Part shown: positions 53,315 through 61,012 of the stretch, piece by piece
Position numbering within the stretch: the stretch's first letter is position 1
Layout of the letters: every line of letters starts with the position of its first letter
NCBI GenBank assembly: GCA_016709315.1
Contig: JADJMZ010000001.1
Location: 744,001-808,000, forward strand
DNA: 64,000 nt
Direction: 5' to 3'
Origin: Ignavibacteria bacterium
Lineage (GTDB): Bacteria > Bacteroidota > Ignavibacteria > Tepidaquicellales > Tepidaquicellaceae
Program-made: the position numbers and the translations under genes
The notes under the pieces: generated by a model
The model's database searches: none
What the model saw: the letters and a program-made list of their open reading frames with translations, nothing else
What the model was told of the DNA's origin: nothing

Positions 53315-54157
53315 ATGGCCTGGTTCAAACGTTCAAAAGATAATATAGCGTCTGATACACAAAAGAGGGATGTCCCGGACGGCACCTGGATAAAATGTCC
53401 CGAGTGCAGCGAGATGATGCATAAAATGCAGTGGGAATCGAATATGTACCTTTGCACAAAATGCGGTCATCATTTCAGAATTGGAAGTGAAGAATATTTT
53501 AAGATCCTGCTTGATGAGGATTCTTTTAAAGAGATGGATAAGAAACTCAGGTCAGTTGACCCTTTGAATTTTGAAGATACCAAACCTTACAAGACACGGA
53601 TAAACGATACGATGAAAAGCACAGATCTCAGCGATGCAATCCGTACCGGTACAGGAAAAATTAATTCTATTGATGTAGTGATTTGCTGTATGGACTTCGG
53701 ATTTATCGGAGGAAGCATGGGAAGCGTAGTAGGTGAAAAGATCAGCAGGGCGATTGACAAAGCTATTAAGACTAAATATCCTCTTTTAATAATTTCTTCA
53801 AGCGGCGGCGCGAGAATGATGGAAGGCGCAATATCACTGATGCAGCTTGCCAAGACAAGTACAAAGCTTGCAAAGCTCAACGAAGAAAAAATCCCTTACA
53901 TATCAATTTTAACAAATCCAACTACCGGAGGATCCACAGCTTCATTTTCAATGCTTGGCGATCTGAATATTGCAGAGCCCAAAGCGCTGATTGCTTTTGC
54001 AGGACCGCGCGTTGTTAAGCAGGCGACCGGCAAGGATCTGCCTCCCGGTTTTCAGCGAGCTGAATTTCTGCTTGAGCACGGATTCATTGATTTTATAGTA
54101 AACCGGAAGGACATGAAGGATAAACTTACTCAGCTGCTCAAACTAATCTGCAATTAA
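53315..54157 (+). CDS. accD: Acetyl-CoA carboxylase carboxyltransferase beta subunit
   Basis: 280 residues. The zinc-ribbon cysteines are Cys28, Cys31, Cys47 and Cys50 (CPEC, CTKC). The crotonase-like core has SSSGGARMMEGA, TTGGSTASF and GPRVVKQATG. With AccA it carries CO2 from biotin to acetyl-CoA in fatty-acid synthesis. It is in the porX run and its stop overlaps the panC start by one base. AccA is not in the window. Confidence 0.96.
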   Translation: MAWFKRSKDNIASDTQKRDVPDGTWIKCPECSEMMHKMQWESNMYLCTKCGHHFRIGSEEYFKILLDEDSFKEMDKKLRSVDPLNFEDTKPYKTRINDTMKSTDLSDAIRTGTGKINSIDVVICCMDFGFIGGSMGSVVGEKISRAIDKAIKTKYPLLIISSSGGARMMEGAISLMQLAKTSTKLAKLNEEKIPYISILTNPTTGGSTASFSMLGDLNIAEPKALIAFAGPRVVKQATGKDLPPGFQRAEFLLEHGFIDFIVNRKDMKDKLTQLLKLICN

Positions 54158-55131
54158 TGAAAGTAATAAAGGAAATTTCGGCTATACAGGATATTTCGGA
54201 TTATTACAGATACACAGGAAAGAAAACGGCGTTAGTTCCAACCATGGGATTTCTTCATCAGGGTCACACATCTTTAATGATCAGGGCAAAAGATGAAAAT
54301 GATATTGTCATTGTCAGTATATTTGTAAATCCAACCCAGTTCGGCAAAAACGAAGACTTCGGAAAATATCCACGCGACTTTGAAAGAGATTATCACATCT
54401 GTGAAAAAGCAGGTGTTGATTATATTTTCTATCCGGAAGTTAAGGAGATGTATGGAGAAAATAATCTTACGTCAGTTAATGTATCAGTAATCACTGACAG
54501 ACTTGAAGGTGAGATCAGACCGGGACATTTTACAGGAGTTGCAACTGTAGTAATTAAACTGCTGAATGCAGTCAAACCTCATCATTTATACTTAGGACAG
54601 AAAGATGCGCAGCAGAATGCTGTTATCGGGAAAATGATTTCTGATCTTAACATTGATGTGGGTTTAAAGATCTGCGAAACTATGAGAGAAGCTAACGGAC
54701 TTGCCATGAGTTCGAGAAATACTTACCTGACCGAAGAGCAGAAAATTAAATCTTCAGTGCTGTATTTTTTGCTTGAAGAAGGTAAGAGAATGATATTGGA
54801 AGAAAAGAATTTTAATACAGCTGATATAAAAGAAAATATTTTCAAATTGTTTAAGCAGATGACTCCCGATTATGAGCTGCAGTATTATGATATTGCCGAT
54901 AATAAATTGTTGACTCCTCTTGAAGATCTCGGATCGTTTGAAGGGGAGATTTTAATTTCACTTGCAGCAAAAGTCGGGACCACGAGACTTATTGATAATG
55001 TCATTTTTAATTCCGTTTTGTTATGCGGTTTTTCCCCTTTCCCGTGGTTGGTGGTTGGAAAAAAAAAGGGGAAAACCCCTCGTGTCAAAAACTCAAAAAA
55101 AAAAATTTTTAAAAAAAATTTCTTAGTTTAA
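54157..55131 (+). CDS. panC: Pantothenate synthetase with unusual C-terminal extension
   Basis: The core (residues 1 to about 284) is PanC: PTMGFLHQGHTSL, NPTQFGKNEDF, GQKDAQQ and SSRNTYL, ending in the usual TTRLIDNVIF. It joins beta-alanine and pantoate with ATP. Normal PanC ends here, but the frame runs 40 more codons through a stem-loop and A-runs (55029-55130) and gives a Lys-rich tail (GKKKGKTPRV, KNSKKKIFKK). This tail looks like translated non-coding DNA: a stop was lost or a repeat entered. It overlaps accD by one base. The next gene lies 73 bp on. Confidence 0.92.
   Translation: MKVIKEISAIQDISDYYRYTGKKTALVPTMGFLHQGHTSLMIRAKDENDIVIVSIFVNPTQFGKNEDFGKYPRDFERDYHICEKAGVDYIFYPEVKEMYGENNLTSVNVSVITDRLEGEIRPGHFTGVATVVIKLLNAVKPHHLYLGQKDAQQNAVIGKMISDLNIDVGLKICETMREANGLAMSSRNTYLTEEQKIKSSVLYFLLEEGKRMILEEKNFNTADIKENIFKLFKQMTPDYELQYYDIADNKLLTPLEDLGSFEGEILISLAAKVGTTRLIDNVIFNSVLLCGFSPFPWLVVGKKKGKTPRVKNSKKKIFKKNFLV
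55029..55080 (+). repeat. Stem-loop at the panC 3' end
   Basis: TTTTTCCCCTTT (55029-55040) pairs with AAAGGGGAAAA (55065-55075); the alternative AGGGG-AAAA-CCCCT (55067-55080) can also form. Homopolymer A and T runs follow to 55130. It may be a terminator that is now read through as part of the panC frame, or a short insertion. Confidence 0.6.
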
Positions 55132-55204
55132 GACGGGTTTACTCTTAAATTCGTTTTCGGAAAATCTGTTGCAGGGATGAGAAACTTTTTAATATAAAAT
55201 TTAT

Positions 55205-55963
55205 ATGAATAAAAACATTGCTGCTGTAATAATGGCTGCCGGACAGGGCAAGCGTATGAAGAATCCTGATAAATCGAAAGTCATGCACGAACTGAAAGAA
55301 AAACCGTTGATACAGTATGTGATAGATCTTTCTCTCGAAATTAATTCCGAAAAAATAATTCCTGTTGTAGGTCATCAGAAAAACGCAGTTATAGATTTTA
55401 TCAAAAACACTTTTAAGGATAACGAAGACTTATTTCAGTTCGCTCATCAGGATGAGCAGCTTGGAACAGGTCATGCGGTAATGCAGTCTGAAAAATTTCT
55501 CAGCGGCTTTGAAGGTGACACGCTTATTCTGTCCGGAGATGTGCCTCTTCTCAGGGCGTCAACAGTTCAGTCTTTTATAGACTTTCACAGGAAAAATAAT
55601 TTTGACGCAAGTCTTATATCTGCAGTATTCAATGATCCTCACGGTTACGGCAGAGTTCTCAGAGATGCTTCGGGAAATTTTTATGATATACGTGAAGAGA
55701 AAGACTGCACTGATGAGGAAAAAAAATGCAAAGAGATCAATTCGGGAATTTATTTTGTAAACAACAAACTTCTCTTCGATGCTTTAAAAACTCTGAAAAC
55801 GGATAATGCTCAGGGAGAATATTATTTAACGGATATCTTCAGATACTTTAAGAAAAAGGGAATGAAGATCGGAGCGTTTCCGGTCAAGGACAATATTGAA
55901 ATTACAGGGATCAACACTATCGAACAGCTTGAAGAACTCGAAAAAGAAGCAACTATAAATTAA
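55205..55963 (+). CDS. UDP-GlcNAc pyrophosphorylase, GlmU N-terminal domain only
   Basis: 252 residues. It has AAVIMAAGQGKRMKNPDKSKVMHEL, LGTGHAVMQ, ILSGDVPLL and INSGIYF, all of the GlmU uridyltransferase half. The left-handed beta-helix acetyltransferase part of GlmU (about 200 residues) is missing, so acetylation of glucosamine-1-P must be done by another enzyme. It is followed after 13 bp by glmM, which makes glucosamine-1-P. Such stand-alone domains are known in Bacteroidota-like genomes. Probable UDP-GlcNAc synthesis. Confidence 0.85.
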   Translation: MNKNIAAVIMAAGQGKRMKNPDKSKVMHELKEKPLIQYVIDLSLEINSEKIIPVVGHQKNAVIDFIKNTFKDNEDLFQFAHQDEQLGTGHAVMQSEKFLSGFEGDTLILSGDVPLLRASTVQSFIDFHRKNNFDASLISAVFNDPHGYGRVLRDASGNFYDIREEKDCTDEEKKCKEINSGIYFVNNKLLFDALKTLKTDNAQGEYYLTDIFRYFKKKGMKIGAFPVKDNIEITGINTIEQLEELEKEATIN

Positions 55964-55976
55964 AATTTTAAAATAC

Positions 55977-57371
55977 GTGTCGGAAATAATCGCATCAGTT
56001 TCAGGGATAAGGGGAATCATCGGAGATAATCTTACTCCTTCAAATATTACAAAATTTGTTTCAGCTTTTGCTGAGTATTGCAAAAAGGAACATAAGGGAA
56101 AAAAGATCAGAATAGCTGTCGGTAGAGACGGCAGGTCACGGGGTGAGATCATTTCAGGTATAGTTATAAATAATTTATTGCTGTCAGGATTTGAAGTGAC
56201 TGATATCGGTATTGCGCCTACGCCGACTGTGCAGTTAGCCACGGAAGAATTAAAATGCGCCGGAGGAATTTCCATTACGGCTTCTCATAATCCTCAGATC
56301 TGGAACGGATTAAAATTCCTTAACAGTGACGGGACTTTTCTCGATGAACATCAGGTAGGTGAATTTTTAAAAATCGCGGACAAAGGTAATTTCCGTTTTG
56401 CAGAAATAGACAAGCTTAAATCACTGATCAGTGATGATACATGGATCAATAAACACATTGATAAAGTTTTAGAGTTAAAGATCATTGATGTTGTTAAGAT
56501 CAGAAAAAGAAAATTCAAAGTAGTAGTTGATGCCGTGAACTCTTCCGGATCTGTGATAGTGCCTTTGCTTCTGGAAAAGCTCGGCTGCAAAGTGATAAAA
56601 CTTTTTTGCGACGGAAGCGGAATTTTTCCTCATACTCCTGAGCCCATACCCGAAAATCTGAAACTCTTATCAAACGCCGTTAAGAAACATAAAGCTGATC
56701 TTGGAATTTCCGTAGATCCGGATGCTGACAGATTAGTTATGATAACGGATAAAGGCGAACCTTTCAGCGAGGAAAATACAATCACGGCAGTAGTAAAATA
56801 TGTTCTGCGAAAAACTTCCAAAGGAAAAAATGTTACAGTAAACTTATCAACCACCAGAGCTGTTGACGATGTCGCCGCTGAATTCGGTTCAAAAGTTTAC
56901 CGCAGTCCTGTCGGTGAGATCAATGTAGTAAAAGAGATGATGAGAAATAAATCTGTGATCGGAGGAGAAGGAAGCGGAGGAGTTATTTATCCTGAGCTTC
57001 ATTACGGTAGGGATTCGATTATCGGGATTGCACTTGCGTTAAGTGAATTTGCAGACTTTGGCGGAACTGTAAGCGAATACAAGAGATCTCTGCCTGCTTA
57101 TTTCATTACAAAAGCAAAGATAGAAAATGTAAAAGATCCTGAAAAAGTTTTGAGTAAGATCGAAAAACAATTTTCATCCGAAAAAGATGTTATAAAGATC
57201 CGGAAGACAGACGGAATTAAAATTGATTTCAAAGACTACTGGGTGCATCTGAGAAAATCCAATACTGAGCCAATCATAAGGATCATTACTGAAGCAAAAG
57301 ATATTGCAGAAGCTGACAAAGTGCAGACGTATTTTCTGAAATTGATCAGAAAACTTCTGAAGCAAAAGTAA
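55977..57371 (+). CDS. glmM: Phosphoglucosamine mutase-like phosphohexomutase
   Basis: 464 residues from a GTG start at 55977 (VSEIIASVSGIRGIIGD). The four domains show SGIRG at the start, the phospho-Ser in TASHNPQIWNGLKF, the metal loop DPDADRLVM, the sugar loop GGEGSGGV and the C-terminal phosphate loop RKSNTEPIIR. GlmM turns glucosamine-6-P into glucosamine-1-P. The pairing with the GlmU-like gene supports it; phosphomannomutase activity cannot be ruled out. It ends the porX run. Confidence 0.9.
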   Translation: MSEIIASVSGIRGIIGDNLTPSNITKFVSAFAEYCKKEHKGKKIRIAVGRDGRSRGEIISGIVINNLLLSGFEVTDIGIAPTPTVQLATEELKCAGGISITASHNPQIWNGLKFLNSDGTFLDEHQVGEFLKIADKGNFRFAEIDKLKSLISDDTWINKHIDKVLELKIIDVVKIRKRKFKVVVDAVNSSGSVIVPLLLEKLGCKVIKLFCDGSGIFPHTPEPIPENLKLLSNAVKKHKADLGISVDPDADRLVMITDKGEPFSEENTITAVVKYVLRKTSKGKNVTVNLSTTRAVDDVAAEFGSKVYRSPVGEINVVKEMMRNKSVIGGEGSGGVIYPELHYGRDSIIGIALALSEFADFGGTVSEYKRSLPAYFITKAKIENVKDPEKVLSKIEKQFSSEKDVIKIRKTDGIKIDFKDYWVHLRKSNTEPIIRIITEAKDIAEADKVQTYFLKLIRKLLKQK

Positions 57372-57414
57372 TTCCTTTTCTGAGAAGTAACTATTCAGTA
57401 AAAGTAATTTAATA

Positions 57415-57445
57415 AATCTGTGTGAATCTGTGGAATCTGTGAGAG
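57415..57445. repeat. Single arm of the ATCTGTG repeat family
   Basis: AATCTGTGTG, AATCTGTGG and AATCTGTGAGAG stand in a row after the glmM stop. It is like one arm of the inverted repeats at 47912-48041, with the partner arm missing. It lies between glmM and the convergent flippase gene. Confidence 0.65.
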
Positions 57446-57455
57446 CTAAAAGGCT

Positions 57456-58931
57456 TTACTTGCTGAACAGGGTTTTGAATTTTTTCAATTCAACTATTTT
57501 CAATTTATCAACAGCAGTCAGGAATAAAACAAGCAAAGCAAGATTAATGATAAAGCCGGTCGGACTGCCGGCAAAAGCATTGTTCACAAAAACATATCCC
57601 GCAACGAAGACAATTCCGCTCATCAGCAAAAGCTTTCTGATTTTTACCCAGTCATAATCTATATTATAAATTTTCTGTGAATAGAGATACATTATTAAAG
57701 ACATAAGTCCGTAAGTTATAAGCGTTGCAATTGCAGCTCCCGTTATTTCATATTTTGGAATCAGCAAAAAATTAAACAACACATTCAGAATAAGTCCTGA
57801 CAATGAGAAGGCAAACAGTGAGCCGGTTTTGTTTGTAAAGAACGGAGCCGCATTGAGGATGGAAAACAGTCCTGAGAAAATATACGCAAGCATAATAAAC
57901 GGTATGATGCCGGTTCCTGATCTGTAACTTACATCGAGCAGACTGTAGCCGGCAAAAGATATTTCTACAATATTATTTATGAACAGGCATAATATCAGAA
58001 AAAGAAACATTCCGGCAAAAATAAAATAAGTAAAGATATTCGAAATGATCTTTTTATTATCGGGATTTGCAGTCAGGTTAAGAAAATAAGGAGTCCAGGA
58101 AAATCTGAAAGCCGCAATGACAAGACTCATAATAGTTGCCAGCCGGTAATTAGCCCAGTAAATACCTACTACGCTTTCATCAAAATAATATTTAAGGAAA
58201 AATTTATCAGACATATCTATGAGAATCATGAACAGTCCGATATAGATGAATTTATTTCCGTAGGCGAAAAGTTTTTTTATTTTTTCAAATGAGATGTTAA
58301 AGGAAAGATACTTTCCCGTATAGATCAAACCTATGATAAGAGTAACTAAAGTGGAGATTATGTAACAGTAAAAAATTGATTCTACACCGAATTTAAAAAC
58401 GATGATAAACAAAACATTGCAGATTATGTTTACAATGAAAGTGATAAGGTTGATCCAGGCATAAGTAACGGTCTTAAGTTCAGCCCTGAAAAGAAGCAGC
58501 GGAAATCTGTACAGTGTATCAACGAACATAAGGATACACAGAATCTTTATCATAAAACTGCTTTCACCGAAATTATCGAAATTGAAAAGGAGAGAAATAT
58601 TTCCTGACTGTGAAAAGATCAGAAGTGACAACAGAAATGAAGTAAAAAACAATGATATCAGCGCGGAGGAATATATTTCAGCTTTGGACTTAACATTATC
58701 AGATTCAATGAAATATTTCATGAAAGATGTTTCTATACCAAAAGTATAGATCACTCCGAGAAAAAGCGACAGAGACTGCACCAGCGTAAATAATCCTATC
58801 TGTTCGGGAGGGAAATATTTTGTATAGACAGGAAGAAGAATAAAATTCACAGACTTATTAAGCACGATACCGAGACCATAGATCAGCGTATGGGAAAACA
58901 ATTCCTTTGCATGAGATTTTTTCAGTGTCAT
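57456..58931 (-). CDS. Polysaccharide flippase (Wzx/MATE-like)
   Basis: 491 residues, about 12-14 predicted helices across the full length and few charged stretches between them. The N-terminus LFSHTLIYGLGIVLNKSVNFILLPVYTKYF, with its helix-breaking Pro in the first pair, matches Wzx-type oligosaccharide translocases of the MOP superfamily. It moves lipid-linked sugar units across the inner membrane. The start overlaps the glycosyltransferase stop by 4 bp, so the two likely act on the same surface glycan. The rest of the cluster is not in the window. Confidence 0.88.
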   Translation of the reverse strand: MTLKKSHAKELFSHTLIYGLGIVLNKSVNFILLPVYTKYFPPEQIGLFTLVQSLSLFLGVIYTFGIETSFMKYFIESDNVKSKAEIYSSALISLFFTSFLLSLLIFSQSGNISLLFNFDNFGESSFMIKILCILMFVDTLYRFPLLLFRAELKTVTYAWINLITFIVNIICNVLFIIVFKFGVESIFYCYIISTLVTLIIGLIYTGKYLSFNISFEKIKKLFAYGNKFIYIGLFMILIDMSDKFFLKYYFDESVVGIYWANYRLATIMSLVIAAFRFSWTPYFLNLTANPDNKKIISNIFTYFIFAGMFLFLILCLFINNIVEISFAGYSLLDVSYRSGTGIIPFIMLAYIFSGLFSILNAAPFFTNKTGSLFAFSLSGLILNVLFNFLLIPKYEITGAAIATLITYGLMSLIMYLYSQKIYNIDYDWVKIRKLLLMSGIVFVAGYVFVNNAFAGSPTGFIINLALLVLFLTAVDKLKIVELKKFKTLFSK

Positions 58932-59992
58932 ATTATTTTATTCGTTTCATAATACTGCATAAGCATATCATTGACTGCACTGAACGAATGATATTTCTCC
59001 GCCCACTTCCTACCCTTTTCGGAAACAGAAATTCTCAGTGATTCATTATCAGTCATACTGATAATATTTTCTTCAAGCGTATCAATTGTAGAATGTATGA
59101 ACGGATTATCCTGAATGAATTTCAGATAATCCCCGGTAAACTCCGTGAATGTAGGAATTCCCATAGAAAGATTTTCAATCGAATTTTTGCCGTAGCCCGT
59201 GCCGCCGAGTTCACCGCCTACCTGATCAATTGCAAGATCGCATTCGCTTTTAATTTTCAGTACTTTTTCCCTGTCGGCATTTTCAAGAAGTATGAATTCA
59301 ATGTTTCTTTTTTCAGATACTTTCCGGATCACTTCAATAATTTTATCCGTTCCTTTATATTTTCTGTTGGTCGGAGAATGAACGATCTTAATTTTACTGT
59401 TATTTTTTTTACTGACTCTGAACTGATTTACATCAAATGGAAAATAGATGTAGCTGATATTTTTATGCAGGGCGAGATGATCAAATTCGACTGTCAGATT
59501 AAGATCGCTCATTTCATCGAGTTCGCGGAATACACCCCGTGACCGCAGGTCGCTTCCGAAATAGCAGCAGACAATTTTTTTATTTCTTTTCTTTAATTCC
59601 TTTGCAAACCGTAAATCTCTGAAAAGATCCATACCGCCGTCGAAATGGTAAATATCAAAATCATACATATTAAAATCTTTTATGGCTTTGACAATTTTAC
59701 CGCTGTTGATCCTATCACGGAGACCGAAGTAAAATTTTTCCAAAATATTTTTCGGGGAAGCGTATTTAAGTTCAGTAACTGCTTTTGCATCTGTCTTTTT
59801 ATCACGCCAGAATTTCGCGCTTTTACCGGAAGGCAGACTGAATCCCAGGCATATATCCTCAGGAAAATTCATGCCGCTTTTGTATAAAGTTACAAGGCGT
59901 GACTCTGCTCCGAATTCTTTATGCATCTTTACAAAATCATAAGGCATTCCGGCGAAATTCTGCGGAGCTATGTGTAATATTTTTAATGGCAA
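58928..59992 (-). CDS. GT-B glycosyltransferase (GT4-like)
   Basis: 354 residues. It opens ILHIAPQNFAGMPYDFVKMHKEFG (GT-B N-domain donor loop), has FGSDLRSRG in the middle, KIVHSPTNRKYKGTDKIIEV at the start of the C-domain, and the acidic GGTGYGKNSIENLSMGIPTFTEF motif corresponding to the E-x7-E donor site. Retaining GT4-type transferase for a surface polysaccharide or lipid glycan. The stop overlaps the flippase gene by 4 bp. Confidence 0.88.
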   Translation of the reverse strand: MPLKILHIAPQNFAGMPYDFVKMHKEFGAESRLVTLYKSGMNFPEDICLGFSLPSGKSAKFWRDKKTDAKAVTELKYASPKNILEKFYFGLRDRINSGKIVKAIKDFNMYDFDIYHFDGGMDLFRDLRFAKELKKRNKKIVCCYFGSDLRSRGVFRELDEMSDLNLTVEFDHLALHKNISYIYFPFDVNQFRVSKKNNSKIKIVHSPTNRKYKGTDKIIEVIRKVSEKRNIEFILLENADREKVLKIKSECDLAIDQVGGELGGTGYGKNSIENLSMGIPTFTEFTGDYLKFIQDNPFIHSTIDTLEENIISMTDNESLRISVSEKGRKWAEKYHSFSAVNDMLMQYYETNKII

Positions 59993-60092
59993 ATATCTCT
60001 GTAATTGAATTCTAAATTATTTAAATAGAATGACAGATAAAATATAAAAGTAATTGAAGATTTTGTACAAAACGTAGTGCTTTCAATTTTTC

Positions 60093-60245
60093 CTCATTCC
60101 CAAGCCCCAGAGGCTGTGTGAAAACAAAAAATTATACATTTCCCGAAGATAGATTCACTCATTTACGCACTGGATTCCCGCATTCGCGGGAATGACAATT
60201 GCGTTAGTTGACATTTTCACACAGCCTCCCCAGTTTGGGAATGAG
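60093..60245. repeat. MITE-like nested palindrome
   Basis: The ends pair as CTCATTCCCAA (60093-60103) with TTGGGAATGAG (60235-60245). Inside them, GAGGCTGTGTGAAAA (60110-60124) pairs with TTTTCACACAGCCTC (60214-60228), and at the centre GGATTCCCGCATTCGCGGGAATGAC-type sequence (60172-60196) forms a third hairpin. It has no coding capacity. It lies in the 552-bp gap 59993-60544, which holds no gene. Confidence 0.8.
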
Positions 60246-60253
60246 GAGTTTTG

Positions 60254-60279
60254 GCTTGCTAAGCTAGGGCTTAGCAAGC
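60254..60279. repeat. Perfect 11-bp-stem hairpin
   Basis: GCTTGCTAAGC and GCTTAGCAAGC pair around TAGG. It follows the MITE-like element directly, and the following run of A and T (60283-60294) might make it terminator-like. It lies near the start of the second efflux cluster. Confidence 0.75.
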
Positions 60280-60297
60280 AGGAAAAAATTTTTTAAA

Positions 60298-60348
60298 CGC
60301 AGAGACACAGAGAAGCAGAGACTATAAGCAAAAATTAAACTCTCTGCG
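60298..60348. repeat. CGCAGAGACACAGAG-type inverted repeat
   Basis: CGCAGAGA at 60298-60305 pairs with TCTCTGCG at 60341-60348, with CACAGAG and GCAGAG words in between. It is related in wording to the 8919 and 47912 elements. It is the last repeat before the cluster's promoter. Confidence 0.6.
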
Positions 60349-60508
60349 CTGAAAAGAATTGTTATGTTTAGAGACAGACTTGAAAAAGGGAGATTTTGGG
60401 AAGGTTATTAAAAATTCATTCAACATTTTAATTTTTTAAATGATAAATGTATTTTAATATCGTTTTGGACGAATGTGCAGTCCATAGTAAAAGCAAAAGA
60501 TAATTTTG

Positions 60509-60540
60509 TTTGCATATTAAAAACAGTATGCGTATTTTTA
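60509..60540 (+). promoter_or_regulatory. Bacteroidota-type promoter (TTTG-N20-TATTTTTA) of second efflux cluster
   Basis: TTTG at 60509-60512 and TATTTTTA at 60533-60540 have 20-bp spacing, and four bases (AAAT) then precede the GTG start at 60545. This is exactly the geometry at 34867-34902. GCATA and TATGC arms (60512-60531) sit between the two elements and could form an operator. Confidence 0.5.
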
Positions 60541-60544
60541 AAAT

Positions 60545-60931
60545 GTGATAAACAAGATATCAAAATATTTTTCTTTAATTCTCCTGCTGGTTTTAGTCAA
60601 TTCTAATTTTAGTTTTGCTATTACTCAGATGATGTGCACCATGAGCAAAATGCAGGATGCCTGTGAGTGCGGGAATAGTGATGGAGCAAAAGATATACAA
60701 TTCAGTTCAGCAGAATCCGCTTGCTGTAAGATTAATATAAAAGAGATCAACAATTCAAATTTACTTCAAAATACAATTTCGAAAGAAACAAAGAGCACAG
60801 TTTCTCAGAATATAGTTTATTATCAGAATTTATATACCAGGCCTGAAACACACACATATTTTGTGTTTATAAATAAGAACTTTAAACCGCCTAAAGACAT
60901 ACCTATTTTATATTCCTCACTTCTGATCTGA
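60545..60931 (+). CDS. Cys-containing secreted leader protein of second metal-efflux cluster
   Basis: 128 residues from a GTG start overlapping ATGTGA. A signal peptide (about 1-25) is followed by a Met/Cys-rich segment: MMCTMSKMQDACECG, and later ACCK at 59-62, giving cysteines at 31, 40, 42, 60 and 61. No family was recognised. It precedes a TolC and a CusB-like adaptor gene in the same direction (61013 and 62289). The Met residues next to Cys suggest copper or silver binding in the periplasm, but this is inferred. It shares position, size class, start codon and promoter geometry with the leader at 34902, though not the sequence. Confidence 0.65.
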   Translation: MINKISKYFSLILLLVLVNSNFSFAITQMMCTMSKMQDACECGNSDGAKDIQFSSAESACCKINIKEINNSNLLQNTISKETKSTVSQNIVYYQNLYTRPETHTYFVFINKNFKPPKDIPILYSSLLI

Positions 60932-61012
60932 ACAATTTCATTTAATAAAAATCTTTATACAGCATTGTAAATCACTTTGCTGATTTATTATTTTTTAATA
61001 AAAGATTTTAAA

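Noticed and set aside
60977..61012. Upstream TTG start for the second TolC gene
   Set aside because: The ATG at 61013 gives a clean signal peptide; the upstream 12 codons do not.
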